Assembly (NCBI RefSeq): GCF_000732925.1
Contig: NZ_CP008953.1
Coordinates: 8,053,001-8,117,000 of the forward strand
DNA from: Amycolatopsis japonica
GTDB lineage: Bacteria; Actinomycetota; Actinomycetes; Mycobacteriales; Pseudonocardiaceae
DNA: 64,000 nt
Reading direction: 5' to 3'
Shown here: positions 8,763-16,800 of the stretch, one piece after another
Numbering within the stretch: position 1 is the stretch's first letter
Layout: each line of letters starts with the position of its first letter
Program-made: the position numbers and the translations under genes
Notes under the pieces: model-generated
Databases searched by the model: none
The model's input: the letters and a program-made list of their open reading frames with translations, nothing else
What the model was told of the DNA's origin: nothing

Positions 8763-9406
8763 CCATCCGGGTGGTAATCGCCGACGACCAGTCGCTCGTG
8801 CGCACCGGCCTGCGGATGATCCTGGACAACGCGGACGACATCGACGTCGTCGGCGAGGCGGGTGACGGGGCGGAGGCCGTCGCGCTGGTGGCGGACCTCG
8901 ATCCGGACGTGGTGCTGATGGACATCCGGATGCCCGAGATGGACGGCGTCGAGGCCACCGCCGCGATCGCCGCGGCCCACCGTGCCCGTGTCCTGGTGCT
9001 GACCACGTTCGACCTGGACGAATACGTCTACGCCGCGCTCCAGGCCGGGGCCAGCGGCTTCCTGCTCAAGGACGCGCTGGCGCCGGATCTGCTCTCCGGC
9101 GTCCGCGTGGTCGCCTCCGGCGAGGCCACTCTCGCGCCGACCGTCACCCGGCGGCTGCTCGACCGCGTCGTCACCGGCCTGCCCGCGGCGCCGCCGGACG
9201 ACCGGCTCGCCCTGCTCACCGGACGGGAGAACGAGGTGCTGCAGCAGCTGGCCAGGGGCCTGTCCAACGCCGAGATCGCCGAACTGCTGTTCCTCTCACC
9301 GGGGACGGTGAAAACGCACGTCGGCCGCATCCTCACGAAGCTCGGCCTCCGCGACCGCGTCCAAGCGGTCGTGTTCGCCTACGAATCCGGGCTGATCAGC
9401 CGCTGA
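8759..9406 (+). CDS. NarL/LuxR-family response regulator
   Basis: 215 residues. The receiver domain has the acidic pocket (VVIADDQSLVRTG), phospho-acceptor Asp in VVLMDIRMPEMDG (about residue 54) and Lys in FLLKDA. The C-terminal LuxR helix-turn-helix is complete (LTGRENEVLQQLARGLSN, then FLSPGTVKTHVGRIL). It is the partner of the upstream kinase, with ATGA overlap, and a DNA-binding transcription factor when phosphorylated. The last 11 bases overlap the convergent acetyltransferase gene. Confidence 0.95.
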   Translation: MTIRVVIADDQSLVRTGLRMILDNADDIDVVGEAGDGAEAVALVADLDPDVVLMDIRMPEMDGVEATAAIAAAHRARVLVLTTFDLDEYVYAALQAGASGFLLKDALAPDLLSGVRVVASGEATLAPTVTRRLLDRVVTGLPAAPPDDRLALLTGRENEVLQQLARGLSNAEIAELLFLSPGTVKTHVGRILTKLGLRDRVQAVVFAYESGLISR

Positions 9407-10040
9407 CCGCGGCGGGCGCGCGCCAGTGCTTGCCTCGGCGGGGCCGCCGGTGCTGGCCACGCCTGCCGAGATCACCGAGGGCGTCCAGAGGCCGTGCGGC
9501 GAATTCCTCGGCCGTGATGCCCATCCGCACCAGGTACTTGATCTCGCCGCGCACGACTTCGGTGTCGGCCAGCCTGCCTTCCTCGCGGAAGCCGAGGCCG
9601 CCGTGCAGCGAGAGCGACGCGAGGTTGCCGCCGTACACGCTGACCTCGCATTTGCGGAAGCCGCGCTGTCCGAACATATGCGCCAGCAGGACGGTGATGG
9701 CGTCCGTGGCGTAGCCGCAGCGCTGGTGGCGCGGCGCGATCCCGATGCCGTAGCCGAACCGGCCGGTCGCCGGGTCGGCGCCGATGGTGCAGACCGAGCC
9801 GACCAGCATGCGGCCGCGCACGGTCTCGATACCGAAGTGGATGTCGTCGCCGGCGGACCCCGAACGGTGCGAAGCCCAGTGCCGGTGCCCGCCGCCGATC
9901 AGCGGCGTCGCCTCGCGGGCCATGTCGCGGTCGAAGCCCATCAGGACCCGGCGGTCCCGGAGGCCGACCTCGCGCAACCGCACCTTCCGCCCGACCTGCT
10001 CGGGCTCCAGGGCGGAGCGGCTCACCGCGTCCGGCCGCAC
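9396..10040 (-). CDS. GNAT family N-acetyltransferase
   Basis: 214 residues. The acetyl-CoA-binding core is seen as GYGIGIAPRHQRCGYATDAITVLLAH (motif A, with R/Q-x-x-G-x-G/A reading RHQRCGYA), then KCEVSVYGGNLASLSLHGGLGF and EEGRLAD. This is the RimJ/RimL-like pattern that acetylates an amino group of a protein or small molecule. The GTG start at 10040 is the best available and has only a weak ribosome site. The C-terminal 30 residues are rich in Arg and may be disordered. The substrate is unknown. Confidence 0.85.
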   Translation of the reverse strand: MRPDAVSRSALEPEQVGRKVRLREVGLRDRRVLMGFDRDMAREATPLIGGGHRHWASHRSGSAGDDIHFGIETVRGRMLVGSVCTIGADPATGRFGYGIGIAPRHQRCGYATDAITVLLAHMFGQRGFRKCEVSVYGGNLASLSLHGGLGFREEGRLADTEVVRGEIKYLVRMGITAEEFAARPLDALGDLGRRGQHRRPRRGKHWRAPAAVSG

Positions 10041-10094
10041 GGGTGCTCACGAACGATCACAAGCATGCTTCGACGATATCGGTAGCCGAAACGC

Positions 10095-10131
10095 CCGAAG
10101 GCCCCCACCCGGTACGGATGGAGGCCTTCGG
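10095..10131 (-). terminator. Hairpin terminator of the cold-shock gene
   Basis: CCGAAGGCC (10095-10103) pairs with GGCCTTCGG (10123-10131), a nine-base-pair stem with further pairing possible in the loop. It lies 12 bases past the cold-shock stop codon. No U run is needed in high-GC actinobacteria. Confidence 0.65.
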
Positions 10132-10142
10132 CGTGAAGAAAG

Positions 10143-10346
10143 TCAGATGGCGACGACGCGCTGGGCCTGCGGGCCCTTCTGACCTTGGCCGATCTCGAAC
10201 TCGACGCGCTGCCCCTCGTCCAGGGACTTGAAACCGCTGCCCTGGATCTCCGAGTAGTGCACGAAAACGTCCGGTCCGCCGTCGTCCTGAGCGATGAAGC
10301 CGAAGCCCTTTTCGCCGTTGAACCACTTAACGCTGCCCTGAGCCAT
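10143..10346 (-). CDS. cspA: Cold-shock protein, CspA family
   Basis: 67 residues, the standard length of a single cold-shock domain. RNP1 is KGFGFIAQ and RNP2 is DVFVHYSEI, and the start [18 protein letters not shown] is nearly universal in actinobacterial CspA. It binds single-stranded RNA and DNA as an RNA chaperone in the cytoplasm. It is monocistronic, with a hairpin terminator downstream and a roughly 150-base leader region upstream, as expected for genes controlled by mRNA structure. Confidence 0.97.
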   Translation of the reverse strand: MAQGSVKWFNGEKGFGFIAQDDGGPDVFVHYSEIQGSGFKSLDEGQRVEFEIGQGQKGPQAQRVVAI

Positions 10347-10493
10347 ACTTTTTTACCTGCTCTTCATAGCGAGTCTGAGCCCATTCGATGCCCCGATCTC
10401 GCCGTCCATTGTCGCAGGTCTTGCCCGTTTGCACACGCTGCCATCCCGAACCGGGTCATTTCCCCAGGTCAGCGTCGACCTTCCCGGCCGCTT

Positions 10494-10516
10494 GACCTTG
10501 ACGCTGCGTCAGGGTC
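10494..10516 (+). promoter_or_regulatory. MerR-type operator/promoter before hydrolase-merR operon
   Basis: A near-perfect 23-base palindrome reads GACC-TTGACGC-T-GCGTCAG-GGTC. It overlaps TTGACC (10492-10497) and TTGACG (10498-10503). The start codon of the hydrolase gene follows at 10530, so the transcript is almost leaderless. The -10 hexamer is poor (GAGCCT), fitting an activator-dependent promoter. The MerR encoded second in this operon is the natural regulator; this is inferred. Confidence 0.65.
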
Positions 10517-10529
10517 GGAGCCTTGCCGC

Positions 10530-11363
10530 ATGACGAACACACCCCCTGTCGGAGGACTCCAAGAGATCGACGAGCACCGCCTTTTCGTGCACCGATCGGG
10601 TGAAGGTGGGCCCGCCGTCGTGTTCTTGCCGGGCGCCGGCGCGGTCGGCCTCGACTACTTCGGCGTCCAGCAGGAGGTCGCGCGGTTCACCACCGCCGTG
10701 GTGTACGACCGCGGCGGGACGGGCCACAGCGACGCCCTCCCCCTGCCCCGCACCGCCGCCGCGGTCGCCTCGGAACTGCGCGAGCTGCTGGTCAGCCTGG
10801 ACATTCCCGCCCCGTACGTGCTGGCGGCGCACTCACTCGGCGGCCTCTACGCGCACCGGTTCGCGCAGCTCTATCCGCGCGACGTGGCCGGGCTGGTCTT
10901 CCTGGACGCCCTCCATCCCGACTGGGACGACTTCATGCCGCCCGAGGCGAGCCTGTCCGCGGCCGGGCGGCCGTCACCCGGTCCGGATCGCGCCGCCCTT
11001 CGCACGATGTACGCCGAGCTGCGCGAGGACTACCCGGAAGACGTGCGCGAGGCGCTCGTCGACGCCAAGGTGAGCGACGAGTGGCTGCGCATCGGCGCCG
11101 CGGAGCGCACCGGGCTGGTCGCACTCGCCACCGAACTGCGAGCCGGGCCGGAGCTGCCCGACGTCCCGGCGATCGCGCTCACCGTCGTCGCGCATCCGCC
11201 GAAGGAGATCGACGAGGCCAAGCTGAAGATGGACGCGGCCCGGGTCGGCGGGTTCTCCCGAGGGGAGCAACGCGTCCTCACCGACACACTGCATCATCGG
11301 CTCTGCTTCGATCGCCCTGACGCGGTGGTCCAGGCGATCCGCGACGTCGTCGACGGCATTTAG
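10530..11363 (+). CDS. Alpha/beta-fold hydrolase
   Basis: 277 residues. Strand/oxyanion motif VVFLPGAGAVG, nucleophile elbow AAHSLGGLYAHRFAQ (about residue 104), acid residue after VFLDALHPD and late His in DTLHHRL. This is the compact haloperoxidase/esterase-like hydrolase family without signal peptide, so cytoplasmic. It heads a two-gene operon with a MerR regulator (20-base gap) behind a palindromic operator, so it probably acts on the inducing compound or a related ester. The substrate is unknown. Confidence 0.88.
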   Translation: MTNTPPVGGLQEIDEHRLFVHRSGEGGPAVVFLPGAGAVGLDYFGVQQEVARFTTAVVYDRGGTGHSDALPLPRTAAAVASELRELLVSLDIPAPYVLAAHSLGGLYAHRFAQLYPRDVAGLVFLDALHPDWDDFMPPEASLSAAGRPSPGPDRAALRTMYAELREDYPEDVREALVDAKVSDEWLRIGAAERTGLVALATELRAGPELPDVPAIALTVVAHPPKEIDEAKLKMDAARVGGFSRGEQRVLTDTLHHRLCFDRPDAVVQAIRDVVDGI

Positions 11364-11383
11364 GCTCAAGAAGAGGAGGACGG

Positions 11384-12103
11384 GTGCTCACGATCGGCCA
11401 GCTCGCGGCGACCGCGGGCGTGACCGTGCGCACCGTCCGCCACTACCACCACATCGGCCTCCTGCCCGAGCCCGAACGGGACGCCTCCGGTTACCGCCGC
11501 TACACCGCGCAAGCGGCGGTGGACCTCATCCGGATCAGGACCCTCGCCGACGCCGGGGTGCCGCTGGCCCGCGTCGACGCGCTGCTGCACGCGGAACCCG
11601 CCGAGTTCGCCGCCGCCATTTCCGACATCGACGCCGAACTCCGGCGCAAGATCGACCGGCTCGCCGAAAACCGGCTCCGGATCGCCGAACTGACCGGCGG
11701 CGAGCGGCTCGTCCTGCCGCCCGACGTGGTCGCCCTCCTGGAGCGGATGCGCGGTCTCGGCGTCAGCGAGCAGCGGGTGCTGCTCGAACGCGACGCGTGG
11801 ATCCTGATGCGGGCGCTGGATCCCCGCGCCGTACCGGAACGGGTGCGGGAGAAGAACGCCGCCTTCGACGATCCCGAGACGCTCCGCGTGTACCTCGCGT
11901 GCGATCAGGCCGTCGGATGGGACCCGCGTGATCCGCGCCTGGACGCGCTCATCGACGACCTGGACGCCTGGGCGGTCGAACACGAACGGCGGGGCGGCCG
12001 TCCGGGGTACGGCGAGCTGGTGGTTTCCCGTGTCTCCGAGGCTTCCCCTGCGTGGCAACGCGTTGTCGGCGAACTCGCCCGGCGCCGCGCCGAGCGCGGA
12101 TAG
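11384..12103 (+). CDS. MerR family transcriptional regulator
   Basis: 239 residues. The N-terminal HTH is LTIGQLAATAGVTVRTVRHYHHIGLL with wing GYRRYTAQAAVDL. A dimerisation helix covers about residues 75-110 (AAISDIDAELRRKIDRLAENRL), then a helical C-terminal domain of about 120 residues. The large C-terminus resembles actinobacterial MerR proteins that bind drugs or small organics rather than metals; no Cys is present in it. The GTG start follows AGAGGAGG. It is second in the operon with the hydrolase and likely autoregulates through the palindrome at 10494-10516. Confidence 0.92.
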   Translation: MLTIGQLAATAGVTVRTVRHYHHIGLLPEPERDASGYRRYTAQAAVDLIRIRTLADAGVPLARVDALLHAEPAEFAAAISDIDAELRRKIDRLAENRLRIAELTGGERLVLPPDVVALLERMRGLGVSEQRVLLERDAWILMRALDPRAVPERVREKNAAFDDPETLRVYLACDQAVGWDPRDPRLDALIDDLDAWAVEHERRGGRPGYGELVVSRVSEASPAWQRVVGELARRRAERG

Positions 12104-12127
12104 TTCAGAGTCCCCGGCCGGCCTCGC

Positions 12128-13654
12128 TCACCCGTGCGCGTCGGGCTCCGAGCCGATCCGATAGGACACCGGCCTGCCTTCCTCGTCGCGCACCTCGACC
12201 GGTTTGCCGTCGGCGTCCACGATCTTGCCGTCGACGATCTTGTCGCCGTTTTCGAGCCGAGAGAAGGCTTTCAGGTCGGAGTAGTCGATCACCCTGGTCG
12301 CCGTCGCGAACACCGACGGATCACTGCCCGCCTTGGCCGGCTTGAGGTGGTTGAACAACAGGTTCAGCACGACGGCCGTGAGCGCGGCGGAGCTGATCCC
12401 CGAATGGAAGATCGTGCCGACCCACGCCGGGAAGTGGTGGTAGAACTCCGGTGCCGCGATCGGGATCATGCCCATCCCGACCGAGGCCGCGACGATCACC
12501 AGGTTCATGTTCCCGTTGTAGTCCACTTTGGACAGAGTCTTGATACCGGACGCGGCGACCGTGCCGAACAGCACGAGACCGGCACCGCCCAGCACCGGAT
12601 ACGGGATCGCGGCCACCACGCGGCCGAGCACCGGGAGCATGCCGAGGATCAGCAGGATCACGCCGCCGGCGGTCACCACGAACCGGCTCCGGATCCCGGT
12701 GATCGCGACGAGGCCGACGTTCTGGGCGAACGCGCTCTGCATGAAGCCGTTGAACACCGGTGCGATCGCCGAGGACGCCATGTCGGCGCGCAGCCCGTCG
12801 CCGATCCGGCGTTTGCCGACGCGGGTGTCGACGATCTCGCCGACCGCGAGGATGTCGGCCGTGGTCTCCGTGAGGGTCACCAGCACGACGATGAACATCG
12901 ACACGATCGCGGCGACGTCGAAGGTCGGCATACCGAAGGCGAACGGCGTCGGTACCGCGAAGATCGGGCCGTCCCAGACCTGGGAGAAATCGGCCTTGCC
13001 CAGCACGGCGGCCAGTACGGTGCCCACCACGATCGACAGCAGGATCGAGAGCCGGGAGATCGCCGGGACGGCGACCTTGCTGAGCAGCAGCACGATCGCC
13101 AGTGTCATCGCGGCCAGGCCGACGTTGGAGACCGAACCGAATTCCGGCGATCTGGTGTTGTTGCCCATCGCCCATTGGGCCGCGACCGGCATCAGGCTGA
13201 GCCCGATCACCGTGATGACCGTCCCGGTGACGACCGGCGGGAAGTACTTCACCAGCCGCGAGAACACCGGCGTGATGAGCAGGCCGAGCGCCGCGGAAGC
13301 GATCACCGAGCCGAAGACGGCGGGCAGCCCGCCGTCCGCGACGATCGCGGTCATCGTCGCCACACCCGCGAAGGAAGTGCCCTGGACCAGCGGCAGCCGG
13401 GAACCGAAGAAGGGGATGCCGAACGACTGCAGGATCGTCGCCAGCCCGCCGATGAACAGGCACGACGCGACGAGCAGCCCGATCTCCGCCGTCGAAACGC
13501 CCGCGGCACCGCCGATGATCAGGGGCGGCGCGATGATCCCGCCGTACATCGTCAGGACGTGCTGGATGCCGTAAGTGAAACTCTTGCCGATCCCGAGCCG
13601 TTCGTCCTCGGGCCTGCCGCTCGCGGCCGTTTCGGCCTGCGTCCTCTTCACCAT
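12128..13654 (-). CDS. NCS2 family nucleobase permease (xanthine/urate/uracil type)
   Basis: 508 residues with about 14 membrane helices, the length of nucleobase:cation symporter-2 proteins. Family signatures include GIQHVLTMYGGIIAPPLIIG in helix 1, the QGTSFAGVATM segment and the FNGFMQSAFAQNVGLVAITG segment that carries the substrate-contacting Gln/Asn. The Q-N-V-G pattern is the purine (xanthine/urate) form of the NCS2 signature. The C-terminal about 80 residues are soluble. A palindrome upstream (13711-13731) resembles IclR-type purine-catabolism operators. Function as a purine-base importer is well supported; the exact base is not. Confidence 0.9.
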   Translation of the reverse strand: MVKRTQAETAASGRPEDERLGIGKSFTYGIQHVLTMYGGIIAPPLIIGGAAGVSTAEIGLLVASCLFIGGLATILQSFGIPFFGSRLPLVQGTSFAGVATMTAIVADGGLPAVFGSVIASAALGLLITPVFSRLVKYFPPVVTGTVITVIGLSLMPVAAQWAMGNNTRSPEFGSVSNVGLAAMTLAIVLLLSKVAVPAISRLSILLSIVVGTVLAAVLGKADFSQVWDGPIFAVPTPFAFGMPTFDVAAIVSMFIVVLVTLTETTADILAVGEIVDTRVGKRRIGDGLRADMASSAIAPVFNGFMQSAFAQNVGLVAITGIRSRFVVTAGGVILLILGMLPVLGRVVAAIPYPVLGGAGLVLFGTVAASGIKTLSKVDYNGNMNLVIVAASVGMGMIPIAAPEFYHHFPAWVGTIFHSGISSAALTAVVLNLLFNHLKPAKAGSDPSVFATATRVIDYSDLKAFSRLENGDKIVDGKIVDADGKPVEVRDEEGRPVSYRIGSEPDAHG

Positions 13655-13710
13655 GGATCCGCCTCTCGGTAGAAGCGAGCGATGCCGGGCAATTTCAGTC
13701 TGCGGAGGTT

Positions 13711-13731
13711 AACTTCCACATAGCAGAAGTT
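13711..13731. promoter_or_regulatory. Inverted repeat upstream of NCS2 permease
   Basis: AACTTC (13711-13716) and GAAGTT (13726-13731) form a dyad around CACATAGCA, 57 bases before the permease start. The shape resembles the TTCC-NNNNN-GGAA-like sites bound by IclR/AllR-type regulators of purine and allantoin genes in actinomycetes. The dyad is seen; the regulator is a guess. Confidence 0.45.
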
Positions 13732-13867
13732 GCAAGACCCTGCCCGTACGGGTCGTCCTTCCGGCGCGCGGACAAAGATCCTTTCCCGCACAAGGAGCCG
13801 GGGCGCGGCGATGGTAGAAACGCCTGGCCCAGTCGGCGAGATCCCGAAGGCAGGAAGACGGCACAAC

Positions 13868-16800
13868 ATGGCGAATCCGCTGGTCGCTGAACGTGAGGAC
13901 TCCACCAAGGGGCATACCGGCGTTCCGCTGCTGGAATCGGCGAACGACCTCAAAGAAGGCATCGAGAAGGGCGACTGGGCCGCCGTCGCGATGGGTGCCG
14001 TCGGGACGGCTCTCGACGCGCTTTCGATGGCCATGGATCCGTTCGGGTCGATCCTCGCCGCGGGCGTCGGCTGGCTGCTCGAACACGTCGGCCCGCTGTC
14101 CGACGCGCTCGACGCCCTGACCGGCGACGCCGACCAGATCAAGGCGCAGGCCGAAACCTGGGCCAACATCGCCAAGGAACTCGGCGCCGTCGGCACGGAA
14201 CTGACCGACCTGGTCAAGGCCGACCTGCAGACCTGGGCCGGTGACGCGGCGGACCGCTATCGCGAGCGCTCGGCGGACACCGTCAACGTCCTCACGGCCG
14301 CGCAGAAGGGCTGCGAAGGAGCCTCCAGCGGGGTCAAGACCGCGGGCGAGGTCGTCGCCGCCGTCCGCACCCTCGTCCGCGACATCATCGCCGAACTCGT
14401 CGGCCACCTCATCAGCTGGGCGCTGCAGGTGCTGTTCACCCTCGGCATCGGGCTGACCTGGGTGGTGCCGCAGGTGGTGACCGCGGTCGCCAAGACCGCC
14501 GCGAAGATCGCCGACATCACGACCAAACTCGTCAAGGCGCTCAAGGGCCTGATGCCGCTGCTCAAGCGGGCCGACTCGCTCTTCGACGACGCGGCGAAGG
14601 CCCTGCGCAAACTGAAGGGCGGGAAGGTCGACGCCCCGCCGCCGCCCAAGACCAAGGGCGGCAACGATCGCGGGCTCGACCCCAAGAAGGACAAGGATCC
14701 CGACGAGGGCACCACCAGTTCCAGCGCCGACGGCAAACCCGACGGTGGCAACAACAACGGTGGCGGCAACTCCAACGACAAGGGCACCAACACCAAGTCC
14801 GACAACGACCAGACGAACAGCAGCGGCGCCGGCGGCGGGGGCGACCGGGACCGGGGCGGGAACAACGACACCACCAAGAAGGACGGCAACGGGGACCGCT
14901 CGACGTCTTCGGATTCCAAGAACTACTGCGGTGACCCCGTCGACGTCGCGACCGGTGAGGTCGTCATGAAGCAGGTCGACGTGACGTTGCCCGGCGACGC
15001 GGCGGAGCTGGAGCTCTCGCGCACGCATCTCTCGTCCTACACCGCCGGACGCTGGTTCGGTCCTTCTTGGACGTCCACAATGGACCAACGACTGGCGTTC
15101 ACGGGCGACCGGGTCTTGTTCTACGCCGAAGACGGCATGGTGCTCACCTATCCCGTTCCGGCGGCCACGCCCGTGCTGCCGATGCAGGGGCCGCGGCACC
15201 GGCTGCGCCGCGCGGCGGACGGGTACCGGCTGTCGATGGGCGATCGCGAACTGCGTTTCGCCGGTGCGGGCCGGATCCTGCCGCTCGTGGCCATCGAGCA
15301 GAACGGCGGGCGCACGGAATTCGCGTACGCGGCCGACGGCTCTCCCATGGGACTCCGCCGCGACGACGGCGTCGAAATCGCGATCGGCACGGCGAACGGG
15401 CGGATCGTCGCGCTCGGCGCCCCGGGTCAGCCGCCGCTCGTGCGCTTCGCCTACAACCGGCACGGCCAGCTGAGCACGGTCACGGACTACGCCGGGCGCC
15501 CGATGACGCTCGACTACGACTTCGGGCACCGGCTCGTCGGCTGGAAGGACCGCACGGGCACCTGGTACCGCTACGTCTACGACGACGCTGGACGCTGCGT
15601 CCGCGCCGTGGGCGCGAGTGGTTACTACAACGCGACGTTCGCCTACGAGCCCGGCGCGACCCGGCACACCGACGCCGTCGGCCACACGTGGACGTATCGC
15701 CTCAACGACGCCAAGCAGTTGATCGAACGCATCGATCCGCTGGGCAACTCCCAGCGCTACAGCTGGAACCGGCGCGACGAGCTTTTGTCCACAGTGGACG
15801 AACTCGGCCGCGAGACCGGTTACGAATACGACGAACACGGCGAACTGGTGGCCGTCCACCGGCCCGGCGGGGAAACGGTGTCGCTGGCACACGCCGAGGG
15901 CGAGGTCCGGCTCTCGGCGGGAGACGTCCGGCGGACGGTCCCCGCGTTCGATCCGGCCACCACCCTCACCGGCACCGGGCTGCCGATGGAGATCCCGGAC
16001 GCGCCCGACCCGCTCACCGACGCCCCCGTGACGGATCGCCCCGGCGATCGCGACCTGTTCGGCCGCCCGCGGCTCGCGTACACGGCGTCCGGTGGTGCGG
16101 CGAAGCTCGGATGGACGGCCGACGGCCGCCGCGCGTGGCGGCTCGGCCCGGACGGTGGCCGTGAGACGTGGGTGCACGACGCGGAAGGCCGCGTCGTCGA
16201 GCACCGCGACGCGACCGGAGCCGCGCGGCGCCGCAAGTACGGCCCGTTCGGCCTCGTCCTGGAGGAGACCGACGCGGCGGGCGCGCGCACGTTGTTCACC
16301 TACGACGGCGAACTGCGGCTCACCTCGGTGACGAATCCGAACGGCCTCACCTGGCGCTACGTCCGCGACGCCGCGGGACGGCTCGTCGAGGAGACCGACT
16401 ACGACGGCCGCCGGATCGGCTACACCTACGACGCCGCCGGGCAGCTGCTTCGTATGACCAGCAGCACGGGCGACGTGACCGAGTACTTCTACGACCTCCA
16501 GGGCAACGTCGTGGCGCGGCGTACTCCGGACGACGTCACCCGCTACGAATACGACGCGCTCGGCAGGTTGATCGTCGCCGAGAACATCGAGTCGCGGGTC
16601 GAGATGACACACGACGACAGGGATGAGGTCGTCGTCGACACGATCAACGGGCTCGGGGTGTGCTGGCGCCGCGAGGGCGACGTGCTCCTGCGCCGGACAT
16701 CGTCCGGTGTGGACAGTGAGTGGCGGTTCACCGAATCGGGACTGCCGCGGTCGCTGAAGATCGCCGGGCACGAGATCGAATTCGGCTACGACGACGCCGA

